Assembly (NCBI RefSeq): GCF_041146395.1
Contig: NC_090989.1
Coordinates: forward strand, 243,154,843-243,218,842
Direction: 5' to 3'
Source: Eulemur rufifrons
Lineage: Eukaryota > Chordata > Mammalia > Primates > Lemuridae
Length of the DNA stretch: 64,000 nucleotides
In this document: in pieces, positions 49,346-60,740 of the stretch
Position numbering within the stretch: position 1 is the stretch's first letter
Layout of the letters: each line of letters begins with the position of its first letter
Made by a program: the position numbers and the translations under genes
Notes under the pieces: generated by a model
What the model saw: only the letters and a program-made list of their open reading frames with translations
Told to the model about the DNA's origin: nothing
The model's database searches: none

Positions 49346-51479
49346 GAAGAAAGAATAAATAGCTGACTTATATATAATAGAAATCAGCTATCAATTAAGA
49401 TTATCTCATCTAATGTCATACCATTCACCTTCTAATGAAGGGTGTCTATTCCCTCCCTCCCCCACTTTCACTCATTTCCTAACCTTGTTAGGAGCAAATA
49501 GAACCAAACTGCTGGGTGGCCACCGAACCTTCGTCTCACCACATTAGTCGGCAAATTGAAGAGTTTGAGACCTACTGCCTCATCATAGTAGCATGAATGA
49601 TCTCAACAATAACTAGCTGTTCATTTTGACCAAGGGCTATTTACTCTAAATTGGACAAGGGTTAAAATTAGTTACAGCCTTCTTACAGCTGAGTAGCTCA
49701 GTGACCACTGCCTGAAATGATCCTTATGTCTTGATGTCTATCTACACATATAAATCATCCATCAAGTCACTAATTGGCATGTTCTACAGAAGTCTCTGGA
49801 GAGAAGCCAAGAAACTGAGCACTTGTTAGCTCCCGTGTGTTCCTGAAGCATGCTTTCCCTGGAGATCAGGGCTGTCACAGGACACTTGCATCACTGGAGG
49901 CCATTGGGGCTCCTCCTCACTTTTGGGATCTCAGGACTTCAACAGAAATACAATATTGTATTAAATCCAATGTTATCTTTTTGATCCTTATGAGGAAGCA
50001 AAATAAAATGGGCAATTAAAAATCTATGAAGGTCAATTGATTTCCACTAGTAGCAATTATGCCTTGTAACTGTTGAAAGAGAAATTGGCATTTTACAAAG
50101 CCAGTTATTGGCTGGGATTTTGTGCTTACTGAACCTCTGTGGAGTTAGAGTTTGGGTTTGGATAAAAACCAAGAGTTGAGCAACATTTGAGAAGCCTCTC
50201 CAAAGCCTTTCATCTAGAAGCTAGCTGGTGAGCTCACAAGTTTTCTGACATTTCTCTCCTATCCCAACCAGGCTGGAACCCCACTGTAATCAAAATTCAC
50301 AATGTTCCAGAGCCTAGACTTTGGTTCTCATTAAAAACCCAACAGACAAAAAAGTCCAGGAGGCCAGCTAGCCAAACCTTTTCACACAGCAGGTAAGGTT
50401 TGCATTCAGTTTTATTTTTAAGTCAGCAGACCAGGTCGGGACTCATTTTGAAGGCTGATGAAAGACCGAGAGTCCGTGATTTATCTTCTGATTAATCCAA
50501 AATTAAACAATTCAGAGATTTTGATCACTTAGTCTTTTTTTTAAACATATGTGACAGATAATAAATAGCCATCTCTGGCACACATAGCAGGATGCATTGT
50601 GTTTGCCTGCAGGCTCTTTGTGGGCCATTCTTAAACTTATTCTAAGATCAGATAGCAAATCACAATTTCCTTTTCAAGGAATGTTACAATTTTCACCCGG
50701 TGTGTATTTTCTACTACTTGGACATTACTTAACTGCTGCTCATATTCTCAGGAAAAAAAAAAAAAAGAAATCTTACTTTTTAAAAAAGTTTTGATGAAGT
50801 AGATATGGGATTTATGTAAGCCTTGTAGTACATGAAAAGGGAAAGGAATTAGCCATATATTTCAAGGCTCATTAGTTGCATTTGAGTTAAACATAAATCT
50901 TTGAAGAATAACAAAGTATTTTTAATTTTATAAGTTTTTTTTTCCTTAAATCAAAACTTGGAAATTAAAAGATTTTGTAAATAATAAATAATCAACACTT
51001 CAGGAAGTGAATGGGAACTCTATACACCAAGTAAGAGCATGGATATTTCAGGGAGATAAATGGCCCTCTGGTTAACATGCTGTGATCATTCTGTGTGGGA
51101 GGAGGGGGGGATGAGGAGGGTCAGAGGAATTTCATCACTCAGGTCCTTATAGAACTTTAGGCTTATCACTCTTTATAATTCATCACAATGTATTCTGATT
51201 ATTTGCTTCTGTGAATGTCTTCCTCAAAGACTGATCTTCCCCAGGACTAAGACTTAATTGTCTTTTCTTCCCCACCATATAGCAGAGCACCTGGCATGTT
51301 TCTTTCACATATGCATTTGTTTATTTACATCCTGGATCTTTGCAAAAGAATATTGTGAGGTGCTTTATAGAACAGAGGTATTTATAATTTGAAGGAATAA
51401 AAGATAAAATCATAAATAAAATAGGACAGAGGAAAAATAAGAGGTGATTAGTCAGTGCCCAGGACAGTTGCTAGAGTAT
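49346..51479. other. Largely non-repetitive DNA, possible conserved noncoding segments
   Basis: No gene or named repeat. The part at 50020-50530 has balanced composition and homeodomain-like cores (ctgattaatcc, aaattaaac). An A run lies at about 50753-50765 and a G-rich patch near 51101. Confidence 0.4.
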
Positions 51480-51960
51480 GTCAGTCAGGGTCTCAGCAGA
51501 AATCTGATGGCACACTCAAATTGAATCCATTAAGGAAAGTTAAATAAAGGGACTATTTGCAAAGGTGTTGGAAGGGTTTAAGAAATGAGAGGGGGGAGAA
51601 AAGTGGGTAGTGGAGTGTCTCCAGGAACGTAACAGAGAAAACTTCTCCAGGAGATTTCACTACTCTCAAAGGAGTTGTTAGTGGTACCCAGAGAAAGAAA
51701 GGATTCCATGGAGAGGGCTACCTGATAAGAGCTGTGGACTTACTAAAGGAAGCAACCAACCTGCAGTGTCCTAACCTGCAGAGAGCTCAGGGAACAAGTA
51801 CCTAGTCTCATTCTCTTCTCTCCTTTAGATCTCTTTCTGGTACCTCTCGTGGGCTAAATCTAATGGAAGCTCGAAGGCAGAGAAGTCCCTTGACAGGGTC
51901 CTTAGGGATCAGGCCCCAGAGCACACAGCAGGGTGAAGAAAAGAGGGGTAAAGAGACAAC
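51480..51960. repeat. Suspected ancient interspersed repeat, family not identified
   Basis: The opening gtcagtcagggtctcagcag and aataaagggactatttgcaa recall a repeat seen elsewhere in mammalian genomes, but I cannot name it. No coding potential seen; the minus frame at 51808-52005 overlaps it. Confidence 0.4.
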
Positions 51961-53389
51961 ATCCAACACACCGTATTGCAAATTCAGTTCTAGACATATT
52001 AGCAACCAGCCAGAACAAAATGGGAAGCATAAGTAGTTCGAAATATCAGTGCATTTATCATTAATTGCCTATCAATAGTTTGTGAAAAGGCATACAGGCT
52101 TGAGATAAAAATCTGCCCTGGAACTTCTGAGAGTGACTTTCATACAGTTCCTTCATGTAGCATGTACTGAGGGCACAGTGTACAAAAGAGTTGAAAAGTA
52201 ATTCTATAAGGTCACCATAATGGGTTATAAACCTACGAGCCACGTGGCCTGATGATCTAAGGGTACATTTTAGAGAACTTGGACGAACTGTCAAACTGAA
52301 TATTCTTTATGTAATTCTCCATGAATATATAAGCCACTTTATTTTTAACAAAGACTTTGATAACAGATGAACAGATAATTAATATTCTCTGGCAAAAATA
52401 AGGATTACATGTGAATGATAATAAATGTGTAGGCTTCATTTACCCAATGAATGAGGTAATGAATATCCTAAATACCTGACTTGATCATTACACATTCTGT
52501 GTATGTAATAAAATATCACACGTACCCCATAAGCATGTACAAATTCATGTATCAATTTTAAAAAGCATAAATTGAAACACATAATGGGGCACACAACTGG
52601 TTTGTGCTTTCTTTATCTATGCTACCAAGCACACCCCACATGAAAGCATTTTCTTAACCTCAGTATACATCCTAAAAGAAACTGGTTGCTTTCTTCCTTG
52701 TTGTAGTAAAAAGAACTAACGTACCTTCTGGTGTTCTAATTATCATCAACGCTCAGTTTTAAATTGCTTACTAAGTGCTAGACATTCTACTAAGTACTTT
52801 ATGTGCATTAACTCATTTAAATCTCACATAAATATCACCCTCTGCATCTTACAGGTAACAAAATTGAGGAACAGAGAGCTTAAGTGACTTGCTCAAGGTT
52901 GTCCAGCATGCAAGAGGATTAGAACCTTGGAAGTCTTATTTCAGAGACCTGCCTCTAAACCACCACACAGTTCTAACGCTCTCGTCTAACATTTGACGAG
53001 CAAAGTCAATTGGAAAGCCTGCTGGGAATGAGAAACTTGATAGAACCAAGATTTGTTGTTCAAGTAATACTTTTAGCTCAAGACTTCCCAAACTGGAATT
53101 CCATAAAACATCTTGTCCTATAAAATACACCAGGAAAAGAGGGATTCCAAGGATAGGGAAGTTGAAAAACCCAACATACTGCTATTCTACTTTATGAGAA
53201 CTGCAATACACATTACCATATCACAGGCTCTGAAAAAAATATTCATTAAAGACCCCTTTTTTCTCTTTCATTATCCAGATTATGCTAAATTTACTTCATC
53301 CATGAATTCATTCATTGCTTCATTCTTGAAAGGTCCACAATGAAATGACCTGTAAATCCCTAAATCCAAAGGACTTCTGAGCAGCTCTA
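51961..53389. other. Intergenic DNA with a MIR
   Basis: Apart from the MIR at 52755-52930 no repeat or gene is recognised. Frames at 52061-52294 and 52257-52439 (minus) and 53113-53343 show no domain. Confidence 0.4.
52755..52930 (-). repeat. MIR SINE (minus)
   Basis: cattaactcatttaaatctc, attgaggaacagagagctta, agtgacttgctcaaggttg and ttagaaccttgg are the MIR complement. Confidence 0.85.
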
Positions 53390-53443
53390 GACACAGTAGA
53401 GTAGACCTTGCTCTCCTTTTAGAACATGCTCTTCACATGGCTT

Positions 53444-53994
53444 TGTGAGCGCCAAGGGAAAACTTCCCCTTTCAATCTCTGACGGTTTGCTAAAAATCAA
53501 CTAAGAAAAGGCAGATTCATAGGAGAAAAGACATACAAATTTATTAACATGCACAGGAGTCATATAAAACATAAAAACTCAAAGAAATGGCCAGGTGGTT
53601 GACATTTTTATACCATTTTTGAGGTTACAAAAAGAATGGGGGCTTGGAGAGTGGCAAAACAGGTTACGAGAGGGGGAAAAGAACAGGGCTGGCTAGCAAA
53701 GGCAGTCTTCTATGTGGATGAAACCTCACAAGTAGCTGCCCTCAGAGAGACCAGATGAAAAATGTTTCTTTCAGACCTTTAAATGTGTCAGACTCTCAGT
53801 TAATCTTTCCTAGATCTGAACAAGGGAGGGCCCTCAGAGAAAGCCTGGCTGCATCAATGCAGATTCTCTATAGATACGAATCTTCCCCACAAAAGACAGC
53901 TTTGCAAGGCTACTTCCGTTTGCAGCTGCTCTGAACAGTCATCTCAAAATGTGTCAAACAAGTGTATCTGGGGTGAAATAGTTGGTTTCTTTCA
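53444..53994 (-). mobile_element. Solo endogenous retroviral LTR (gammaretrovirus-like, ERV1)
   Basis: Read on the minus strand it starts tgaaagaaaccaac and ends ggcgctcaca, the TG...CA ends of an LTR, 551 bp long. The 4-bp gctt flanks it (53440-53443 and 53995-53998), the duplication size of ERV1 elements. Near the LTR 3' end the minus strand has an aataaatttgtatg polyadenylation context followed by a U5-like stretch. Removing it rejoins L2 text. No retroviral gene is present. The subfamily is not identified. Confidence 0.82.
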
Positions 53995-54594
53995 GCTTTG
54001 GCAATATAATTCTCTTGGGTTCTTTCCTTCTATATACTTCTGGGTACTCTTTTACTAGCTCATTAACCATCTGCCACTCAGTAATTTTTGGAGAGCTCAG
54101 GACCCAGCCCCAGTTCCTTTCTTCTTATTATTCAGGAGTCTCTCTCTAGGTTATTGCATCCACATACATAGCTTTAAAATCCACCCCCATTTGCAGATGA
54201 CACCCACATTTATATCAATATTCTAGACTTCATCTCTAAGCTCTAGAACCATTTTTCCAATTTCCTATTTGAATTGTACGTATGATGTTCCAAAGTCCTC
54301 TCAAGCACAATATGTCCAAAATGAAGCTTTTTTTCCTCCTTAACTTTGTCCTCCTCCTGCAGTGTGCTCTCAGGAAGTTATGGAGGTAACCATCAGCTTG
54401 TTTAGCAATACCTGGGCATCAGCTTGTGACTCCCTCTCCTTACCACCTACATCCAATCATCATCAAACCCTGTTGGCTCTATAGCTAACTGTCTCTCAAA
54501 TCTATTTTTTATCATCTTGATGACTACAGGCATAGTTCATGTCACCATCATCTCTTTTTTAGACCTTTTGCAACAACATACAAACTATTGTATA

Positions 54595-54944
54595 CAGTAG
54601 TCCCTCTGTATCCACGGGGGATTGGTTCCAGGACCCCCACGATACCAAACCAAAATCTAAGGATGCTCAAATTCCATAAATAAAATGGCATAGTATTTAT
54701 ACATAACCTACACACATACTCCTGTATATTTTAAATCATCTCCAGATTACTTATAATACCTAATACAATGTAAATGCTATGTAAATAGTTGTTATACTGC
54801 ATTGTTTAGGGATAACAACAAGAAAAAAAGTCTGTACATGTTCAGTATAGATGCAACCATCCTTTTTTATTTTTCCCCAATATTTTCAATCCATGGTTGG
54901 TTGAATCCATGGATGTGGAACCTGCAGATACAAAGGCCCAAGTG
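54595..54944 (-). mobile_element. MER2 (nonautonomous Tigger/pogo-type DNA element)
   Basis: Begins cagtagtccctctgtatcc and ends aaaggcccaagtg, the MER2 termini in reverse. The interior (ggattggttccaggaccccc, taatacctaatacaatgtaa, tctgtacatgttcagtatag, ggttggttgaatcc) follows MER2 for its full length of about 350 bp. TA dinucleotides flank it on both sides, as expected. It sits in L2. The open frames at 54802-55106 cross its edge and are chance. Confidence 0.95.
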
Positions 54945-55565
54945 TATGTTTATTTTGCATCAGCCACCTGCGTCCAATCTATTCATCACCTTACAAACAT
55001 ATCCAACATGTCCAAAATGAGTGATGTTTTTTACATACCAAATATAATCATGTCCTTTTTCTACTTAAATGTATCAATGATTTTGGATTTATTTTTTGAT
55101 AGATAAAACCCTCTTAGGATGGCCATCAATATATTCTATGCATGGCCCCTATCTCTCTCTAGCTTCAACCAGCATTTCTATTTTGTTCAAAGCTTCCACT
55201 TGAAAGACTTGGACTTTTGTAATCCAACACACCTGCTGGGCTCACATGTAGAATATTGGCACAAGCTATTTGCTTTACCTGGAATGTGTTTCTCTCTTTT
55301 TCTTCTATTTAGTAACCAGTCATTCTTAAAATTTCAGTCAAGCATCACCTCTTCAGTGATGTCTACTTTAACACCTCAATGAGACCAAATGCTTCCATTT
55401 TAAACTTTCATAGAACTACATGCCTATCCTTTAGAGCACTGGTCTTATTTGCAATTTTACATTTTCTGGATCGTTATTGGATCAATATCTATCTTCCTAC
55501 TAGATCGTAAATTACATAAGGGCAAGTGGTGTACTTTTTGTTCACTATTATATTAGTGGTGAACT

Positions 55566-57749
55566 AGCATAGTGCATTGAACTATATAGGTGCTCCTATA
55601 CTGTGCTAGGTGCTATAACAGAACATTAAAGAAGACAGACCCCATCTCTTTGAAATTTTTAGTCTAGTGTAAGAAAAATGTAATCAATAAGCAAGTGCAA
55701 TGCAATGTGTGGTAGAGGTTAAAACAGGAGAGGCTTCAAAGAAAACCCAGATATGGAGTTAAGGAAAGCTTCCCAGAAACAAAAGACCTAATAATAATGA
55801 TCACTTAATGCACAGTAATTTACACTGATCTTCATCTATGAGAGAGGTAAATAAAGACATTGAGGAGTAAGAAGGGCATGTGACTTGCCAAGTTTACTCA
55901 GCTAATTAGAAGGACAGCTCAATTGGAATCTAGACAGTCTGGTTCCCTCTGTGTTCTTAACTCCACACTGCATTCAATCTTTTTAAGTTGCCTAAACAAA
56001 GGAGAGTCAAGAGATAGGTAAAGTTCCAAAGAAAGGGTAGAGCAAAGGCAAAGACCTTGAGGCAAAAAAGGACTCTAAGCTTTTTAGAAACTAACTGATT
56101 ACATTGCTTTCTTTTTTAAGGAAAGAAAAACCCACTAGCTATAATGAGAGGATTGAATTGGAGCAAGGCAAACTAAAAACAGGTAACCCTTTCCACATGC
56201 CAACTATTAAAATCCTTTGGGACATGGGTTTCTTGGAAGACTGTAAAAGTGAGTATCGCTCTAAACAAACCAAAGACTGTTGTTATTGGTTTAATTCCTA
56301 TATGGGTCATCATTTCTTTTCAGGACCACAAACAAAAGACCACAGCAAATTATTTTACAAATATATGTTCTCTAGCCACAAAAATGGCTCAAAGAGGGAA
56401 TCTAACTTCATCCAAACCTAAGCCGTTTCCAGAAGGTCCACACAACCTCAGAGTTTCAGAACTTGAAAGAATTTTTAACTTATCAAATCCATGTATAATA
56501 ATGAGGAAAAAAATACAAAGACAATTCTAAAAACTACTCCCCCTAAAAAATATTCAAAGAGGATATAGTTAAAAAATAGCGAGCTGTTCCTTTCATCCTC
56601 ACATCTTTAAAGGACTGCGTAGGAAAAGATGGTGGTGATGCTAGATCAGGCATTTTTGCGCATATTATCCACAGGGAAATCTAAATCTATAACCATCATC
56701 ATAAAATGAAACAAGAAGAAAATCAGAAAGGAATGAATGAAGGGCAAGTGATAGCCAAGGGGCTCACAATAATCAATTATTAAAATGTCTTAAAAGAGCA
56801 AAGAAAATGCTTATCAGATCAGCAAAGCACCTTTTAATAAATAATATGATTTTGGTTTAATTAATGGCCTAATTACAGTTTTACCCAATAGGCTTAAATG
56901 CTCCAAAGGAACAGTTTGAGTCTCTTTGGTAGATAATCTGTGTTTTAAAAAATGTTCTAATTACATATTTGCTTGAGTAAATAATGTGCATTTTACAAAA
57001 CTGCCTAATGATATATTTATGTGACTATATTTACCCAAATGGCCTCTCATTCTGTACTAATGGAGTTGGGATTACTGTTCCTGGGAGACACAGGAAAATG
57101 GGATGGCTTCTACTTTCACCCTAACACCTCTGCTATTTTCCTACTGCTCTTGCTCTCTCTAACCCCAAAACATACCACTGAAAGCATATGACACACTTAT
57201 TCATCATCAGTTTAAACAGAAAAAAATTCTTCGTCAGCCTTTTGTGTAAACACGTTTTGTAGAAAGGGTATAAACTTGAAAAATGAGTATTAATATTATA
57301 TCATGCACCATTAAAAGCAGATAATGAGACTGTAACCAAGGCAGGACATTCAAGGTTTATTTAGCTGCATAATTTATTTTGTTCTTTATATAGTATCTTA
57401 TAATGTTTTACAAAGACTCAGACTCTATGTATTGGAATCAGATTGTTATGATTTGAAGTCACATAATGGTCTATACTAAGAAATAGAAAAGTCATAGAAA
57501 AACTGAGCTTAAATCTCCCAGTTTTGCGGCGGCAAGTGTCCATTCATGACTTTTAAGTCATTTTCTTGTGTTTTTAGAGACACAAATCTGGAAAGATTGT
57601 ATGTGTATCTATTCATAAAGCTGCATGAAGGCAACAAAAGTTCCACTTCATAGTTTTCCCATAAAATCTGACTCAGCAGACATTTACTGTTTGAAATTAG
57701 GCGATACTTCATTCACAAAATAACTAAAAGATTTCTTATAAAATACATT
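55566..57749. other. Intergenic DNA with old-repeat patch and homeodomain-rich block
   Basis: About 55580-55960 resembles an old L2/MIR-class repeat (tgtgctaggtgctataacag, ggaaagcttcccagaaac). About 56820-57060 is AT-rich and dense in TAATTA-type cores. The 105-codon frame at 56104-56421 matches nothing I know. Confidence 0.45.
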
Positions 57750-58345
57750 GAGATATGGCAGTTCCTCGAAAAATTAAAAATAGAATTACCATATGATCCA
57801 GCATTTCCACTTCTGGGTATCTATCCAAAAGAATTCAAAGCAATATCTTGAAAAGATATTTGCACACTTGTGTTCATAGCATTATTCACTATAGCCAAGA
57901 GGTGGAAGCTGCCCAAGTGTCCGTTGACAGAGGAATGGGTAAACAAAATGTGGTCTATACATGCAATGGAATGGCATTCAGCCTTAGTAAGGAAGGAAAT
58001 CCTGACACATGCTACAACATGAATGATCCTTGAGAATATTTTGCAACATGAAATAAGCCAGTCACGAAAAGACAAATGCTGTAGGATTCTACTTATATGA
58101 GGTATCTAGAGTAGTCAGATTCATAGAAACAGAAAGCAGAGTGGAGGGTTGTTGAGGCTGGGGGGTGACAAGGAAATGGAGGAGCTGTTGTTTTATAGAG
58201 TTTCAGTTCTGCAAGATGAAAAAGTTCTGGAGATTATTGCACAGCTATGTGAATATAATTAACATTACTGAACTGAAAACTTAGAAATGGTTAAGACAAT
58301 ACCTTTTATGCTATGCAGTTTTTACTGCAATAAATTCTTTAAAAA
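57750..58345 (+). mobile_element. LINE-1 3' end fragment
   Basis: L1 ORF2 end text: accatatgatccagcatttc, ttctgggtatctatccaaaa, atagcattattcactatagc, acaaaatgtggtctatacat, aaataagccagtcacgaaaag, then an L1M 3' UTR ending tactgcaataaattcttt. Stops break the frame. Confidence 0.9.
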
Positions 58346-58854
58346 ATGCATTGAAATCCTTTAAGGCACACTATGTATCATCAATTGTACCTAATATGTA
58401 TATTATGTCCTTCATATTTATTAAGTATTTACTATACAAAGTAGCTCTAAAAGTAACACAGAAATGGTTTTCATTCAACTCTGGGTTGCTACATCAGTCA
58501 TACTTATGTTTGTGTAGGTATACATCATTCAATTCCCATACTCACCCTCTCAGATAGGGATGACTGTCTCCATTTTAAATAACAAGAAGTCGAAGCACAG
58601 GGGTGTTAGGAGACAGAGCAGAAACTTCAACTCAGATCCACAGGTCACAAACTCAACTAGGATCTTTACTCATTCCTCAGTAATCCATGTGATAAAGACT
58701 AAGTGTAGAAGAATCAATCACTAAAATGGCCCCAAATCATTTTTTAGGCACATTTTTTCTGGTGTCCATATCCAAAAGAAAAAAAAAAAAAGTTTGACTA
58801 GAATTCACTCTCATCCTCTCTTGTTATTAAAACAATTTATCATCATGACAACAA
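58346..58854. other. Unassigned DNA
   Basis: About 58540-58680 resembles a MIR complement (tcattttaaataacaagaag); an A run lies at 58777-58791. No gene seen. Confidence 0.4.
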
Positions 58855-59050
58855 ACATTTATTGAGAACTTACTCAGTAGCAAACACTGCATCTCTCCTA
58901 TGCCCTCTAGGAGAATATTATTACCTCCACATTTTACAGATAAAGAAACTGAAGCATAGAGAATCTAAGGAATGGACTCACATTCACACATTTTATAACT
59001 AGAAAAGTTAGGATCAGGATTCAAATCTAGACCTATCCAATACTTGAGCC
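58855..59050 (-). repeat. MIR SINE (minus)
   Basis: ttattacctccacattttac, agataaagaaactgaagcat and aggattcaaatctagacc are the MIR complement. Confidence 0.85.
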
Positions 59051-59899
59051 ACACTCAATGATTACTCAGTATGACTTTCCACTTGGGAGAGGCAAGAATT
59101 ACAGCCAGCTGGTTGGAAAGGCCTGAAGCCTACAGAAGGTAGAAGGAAAAGGCCTGGCTATATAACTCCCAAACACTGGACAGAGAGCACCGTTACAGAA
59201 TCATAAACAGGATCCCCCCAGGGTATCAGACCCTGGGTAGATATGATTTATTTTGACATTTCAGCTTTATTTTGTTCACACTGCCCATACCTCCAGGGGA
59301 ACATGATAAGAGTCACACTCCAGACATATGCAGCACTATGGTCAAGCTAACACCAAAGGAATATGGATTACAGTTGCTAGTAACCAATAATAGCAGAGGC
59401 TAAAACCTCTATAGGGTATTCTTGTAAACAAAACTAGGGGAAACCCCACAAAAATATGAGGCAAATACCAAGCATGAGCTATCAGTTATATACCACAATC
59501 ACAGTGTAGATAACTCACGTAAAGCAAGATTCCTGCTATCTGGCATGGCCCAGGGAAGGAACACAGAATTTATATTTTTAGTCATTCCATGGACAAGGTA
59601 AGACGGTTTACCAAAACATATACAAAAAAAAAAAAAAAGGATAAATCCTTGAGACAACAAAGAATAAGAAAAAATACAGAAAAGAACAAAATTGAGTACG
59701 ATTAGCATCCCATCCCATGCATTCAGTAATAGCCTACAGACACTAAGCTTCCTAGAGGCCAAAGCAAAGCAGGAAACATGACAGGTTACACATGTCAGTC
59801 AAAATCAGATATTCGGGAAGATAGATTTTGCTGATTTTTATATTTAATTTCTCCTGTGATCCTCATAAATAGGATGCTTTATGCACACAATATTTTCAA
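59051..59899. other. Unassigned intergenic DNA
   Basis: No named repeat or gene. An A run lies at about 59624-59638. The minus frame at 59499-59762 is chance-like. Confidence 0.4.
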
Positions 59900-60740
59900 C
59901 ATCCCAGTAGAGGATATAACAGTGAGTTTCATATGACTATCAATTTCCATTTAAGTCAAGGACAGAGTCCCATACTTTAAAAAAAAAGGAATACATAACA
60001 AACATAATATTAACTGGGCTGATCACAGTGACATCCCTCTTGGATGCTTCAGAAGGATGTTTCCAATAATTGCAGGGACTCAGGGCCCTCATTATGGGCA
60101 CTAATTGTATTTTCCTGTAATTGGGCAAAATTGCTACTTGAGAGTTCAAGCTGATAGAGTGCCAGATTAACTAATTTTCACCTTAATAAATGTCTGATTA
60201 TTTATTAAAATTTTGAATCCCATTGCTGACGCCCTTATAAATTATTTCTTACTCTGGGCACTACCGCACAGAGCTCAGCTGATCCCATTGCGCAGACTGA
60301 AAGACTTGCGATTCTGAATTGTGGAGTAAAGATATTTACAGCGTAGACCCCAAAGCACTAAAACCCGTTTATTGCTTTCTTCTAATCCAACAGCATCGAG
60401 GCAGCTTGCCTGCAGGAGTGCAGCGGCAGCACCATCTGTTTGCTCTGGCCTCGCCTTGCCTGCATCAAGTAGAAGATGGAAGGTGCTAGGCTGAATTTTT
60501 CAGAAACTTTGCCGTAATTGGGAAAAAAAAAAAAAAAAAGAAGGTGATAAAGAAAGAGAGGGAGAAGCTGCTTGGCAACTTAATTATACTGGTCACTCCG
60601 TGGGCTGCCTAACAAAGCTAACCCGTATTTTTGAAATAGCACCGAGTTAAGAGCGTACCTAACTCCCAGCACTTTGTAGAGGAGCCCATCTACTCAAGCA
60701 GTCGTTTATAATTAGTATGTGAAACTCAGCCCCGTAGTCA
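59900..60740. promoter_or_regulatory. Candidate conserved noncoding / regulatory block with retained CpGs
   Basis: No transposon is recognised here. The first part (59940-60230) carries many homeodomain-type cores (actaattgta, tgtaattggg, aactaattttc). From 60230 to 60733 I count 16 CpG dinucleotides in about 500 bp, far more than in the neighbouring unique DNA, where CpGs are sparse. The combination fits a developmental enhancer or a weak CpG-rich element. No exon, splice-site pair or core promoter is clear. This is inference from composition only. Confidence 0.35.

Larger units (their letters stand above)
53390..55565 (+). repeat. Long L2 LINE copy holding a solo LTR and a MER2
   Basis: L2 text continues across both insertions: 53390-53443 to 53999 (ctcttcacatggctt then ggcaatataattctcttgg), caaatttg-type block at 54200 (cagatgacacccacatttat), ccaatcatcatcaaaccctg near 54453, a break at the MER2, then ccacctgcgtccaatctatt, ttgctttacctggaatgtgt and the 3' end aaattacataagggcaagtg with ttgcatagtg-type text near 55565. 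No readable protein remains. Confidence 0.82.

Noticed and set aside
56104..56421. 105-codon frame with lysine-rich composition
   Set aside because: No family match, no start or splice context; length is within chance for a window this size.
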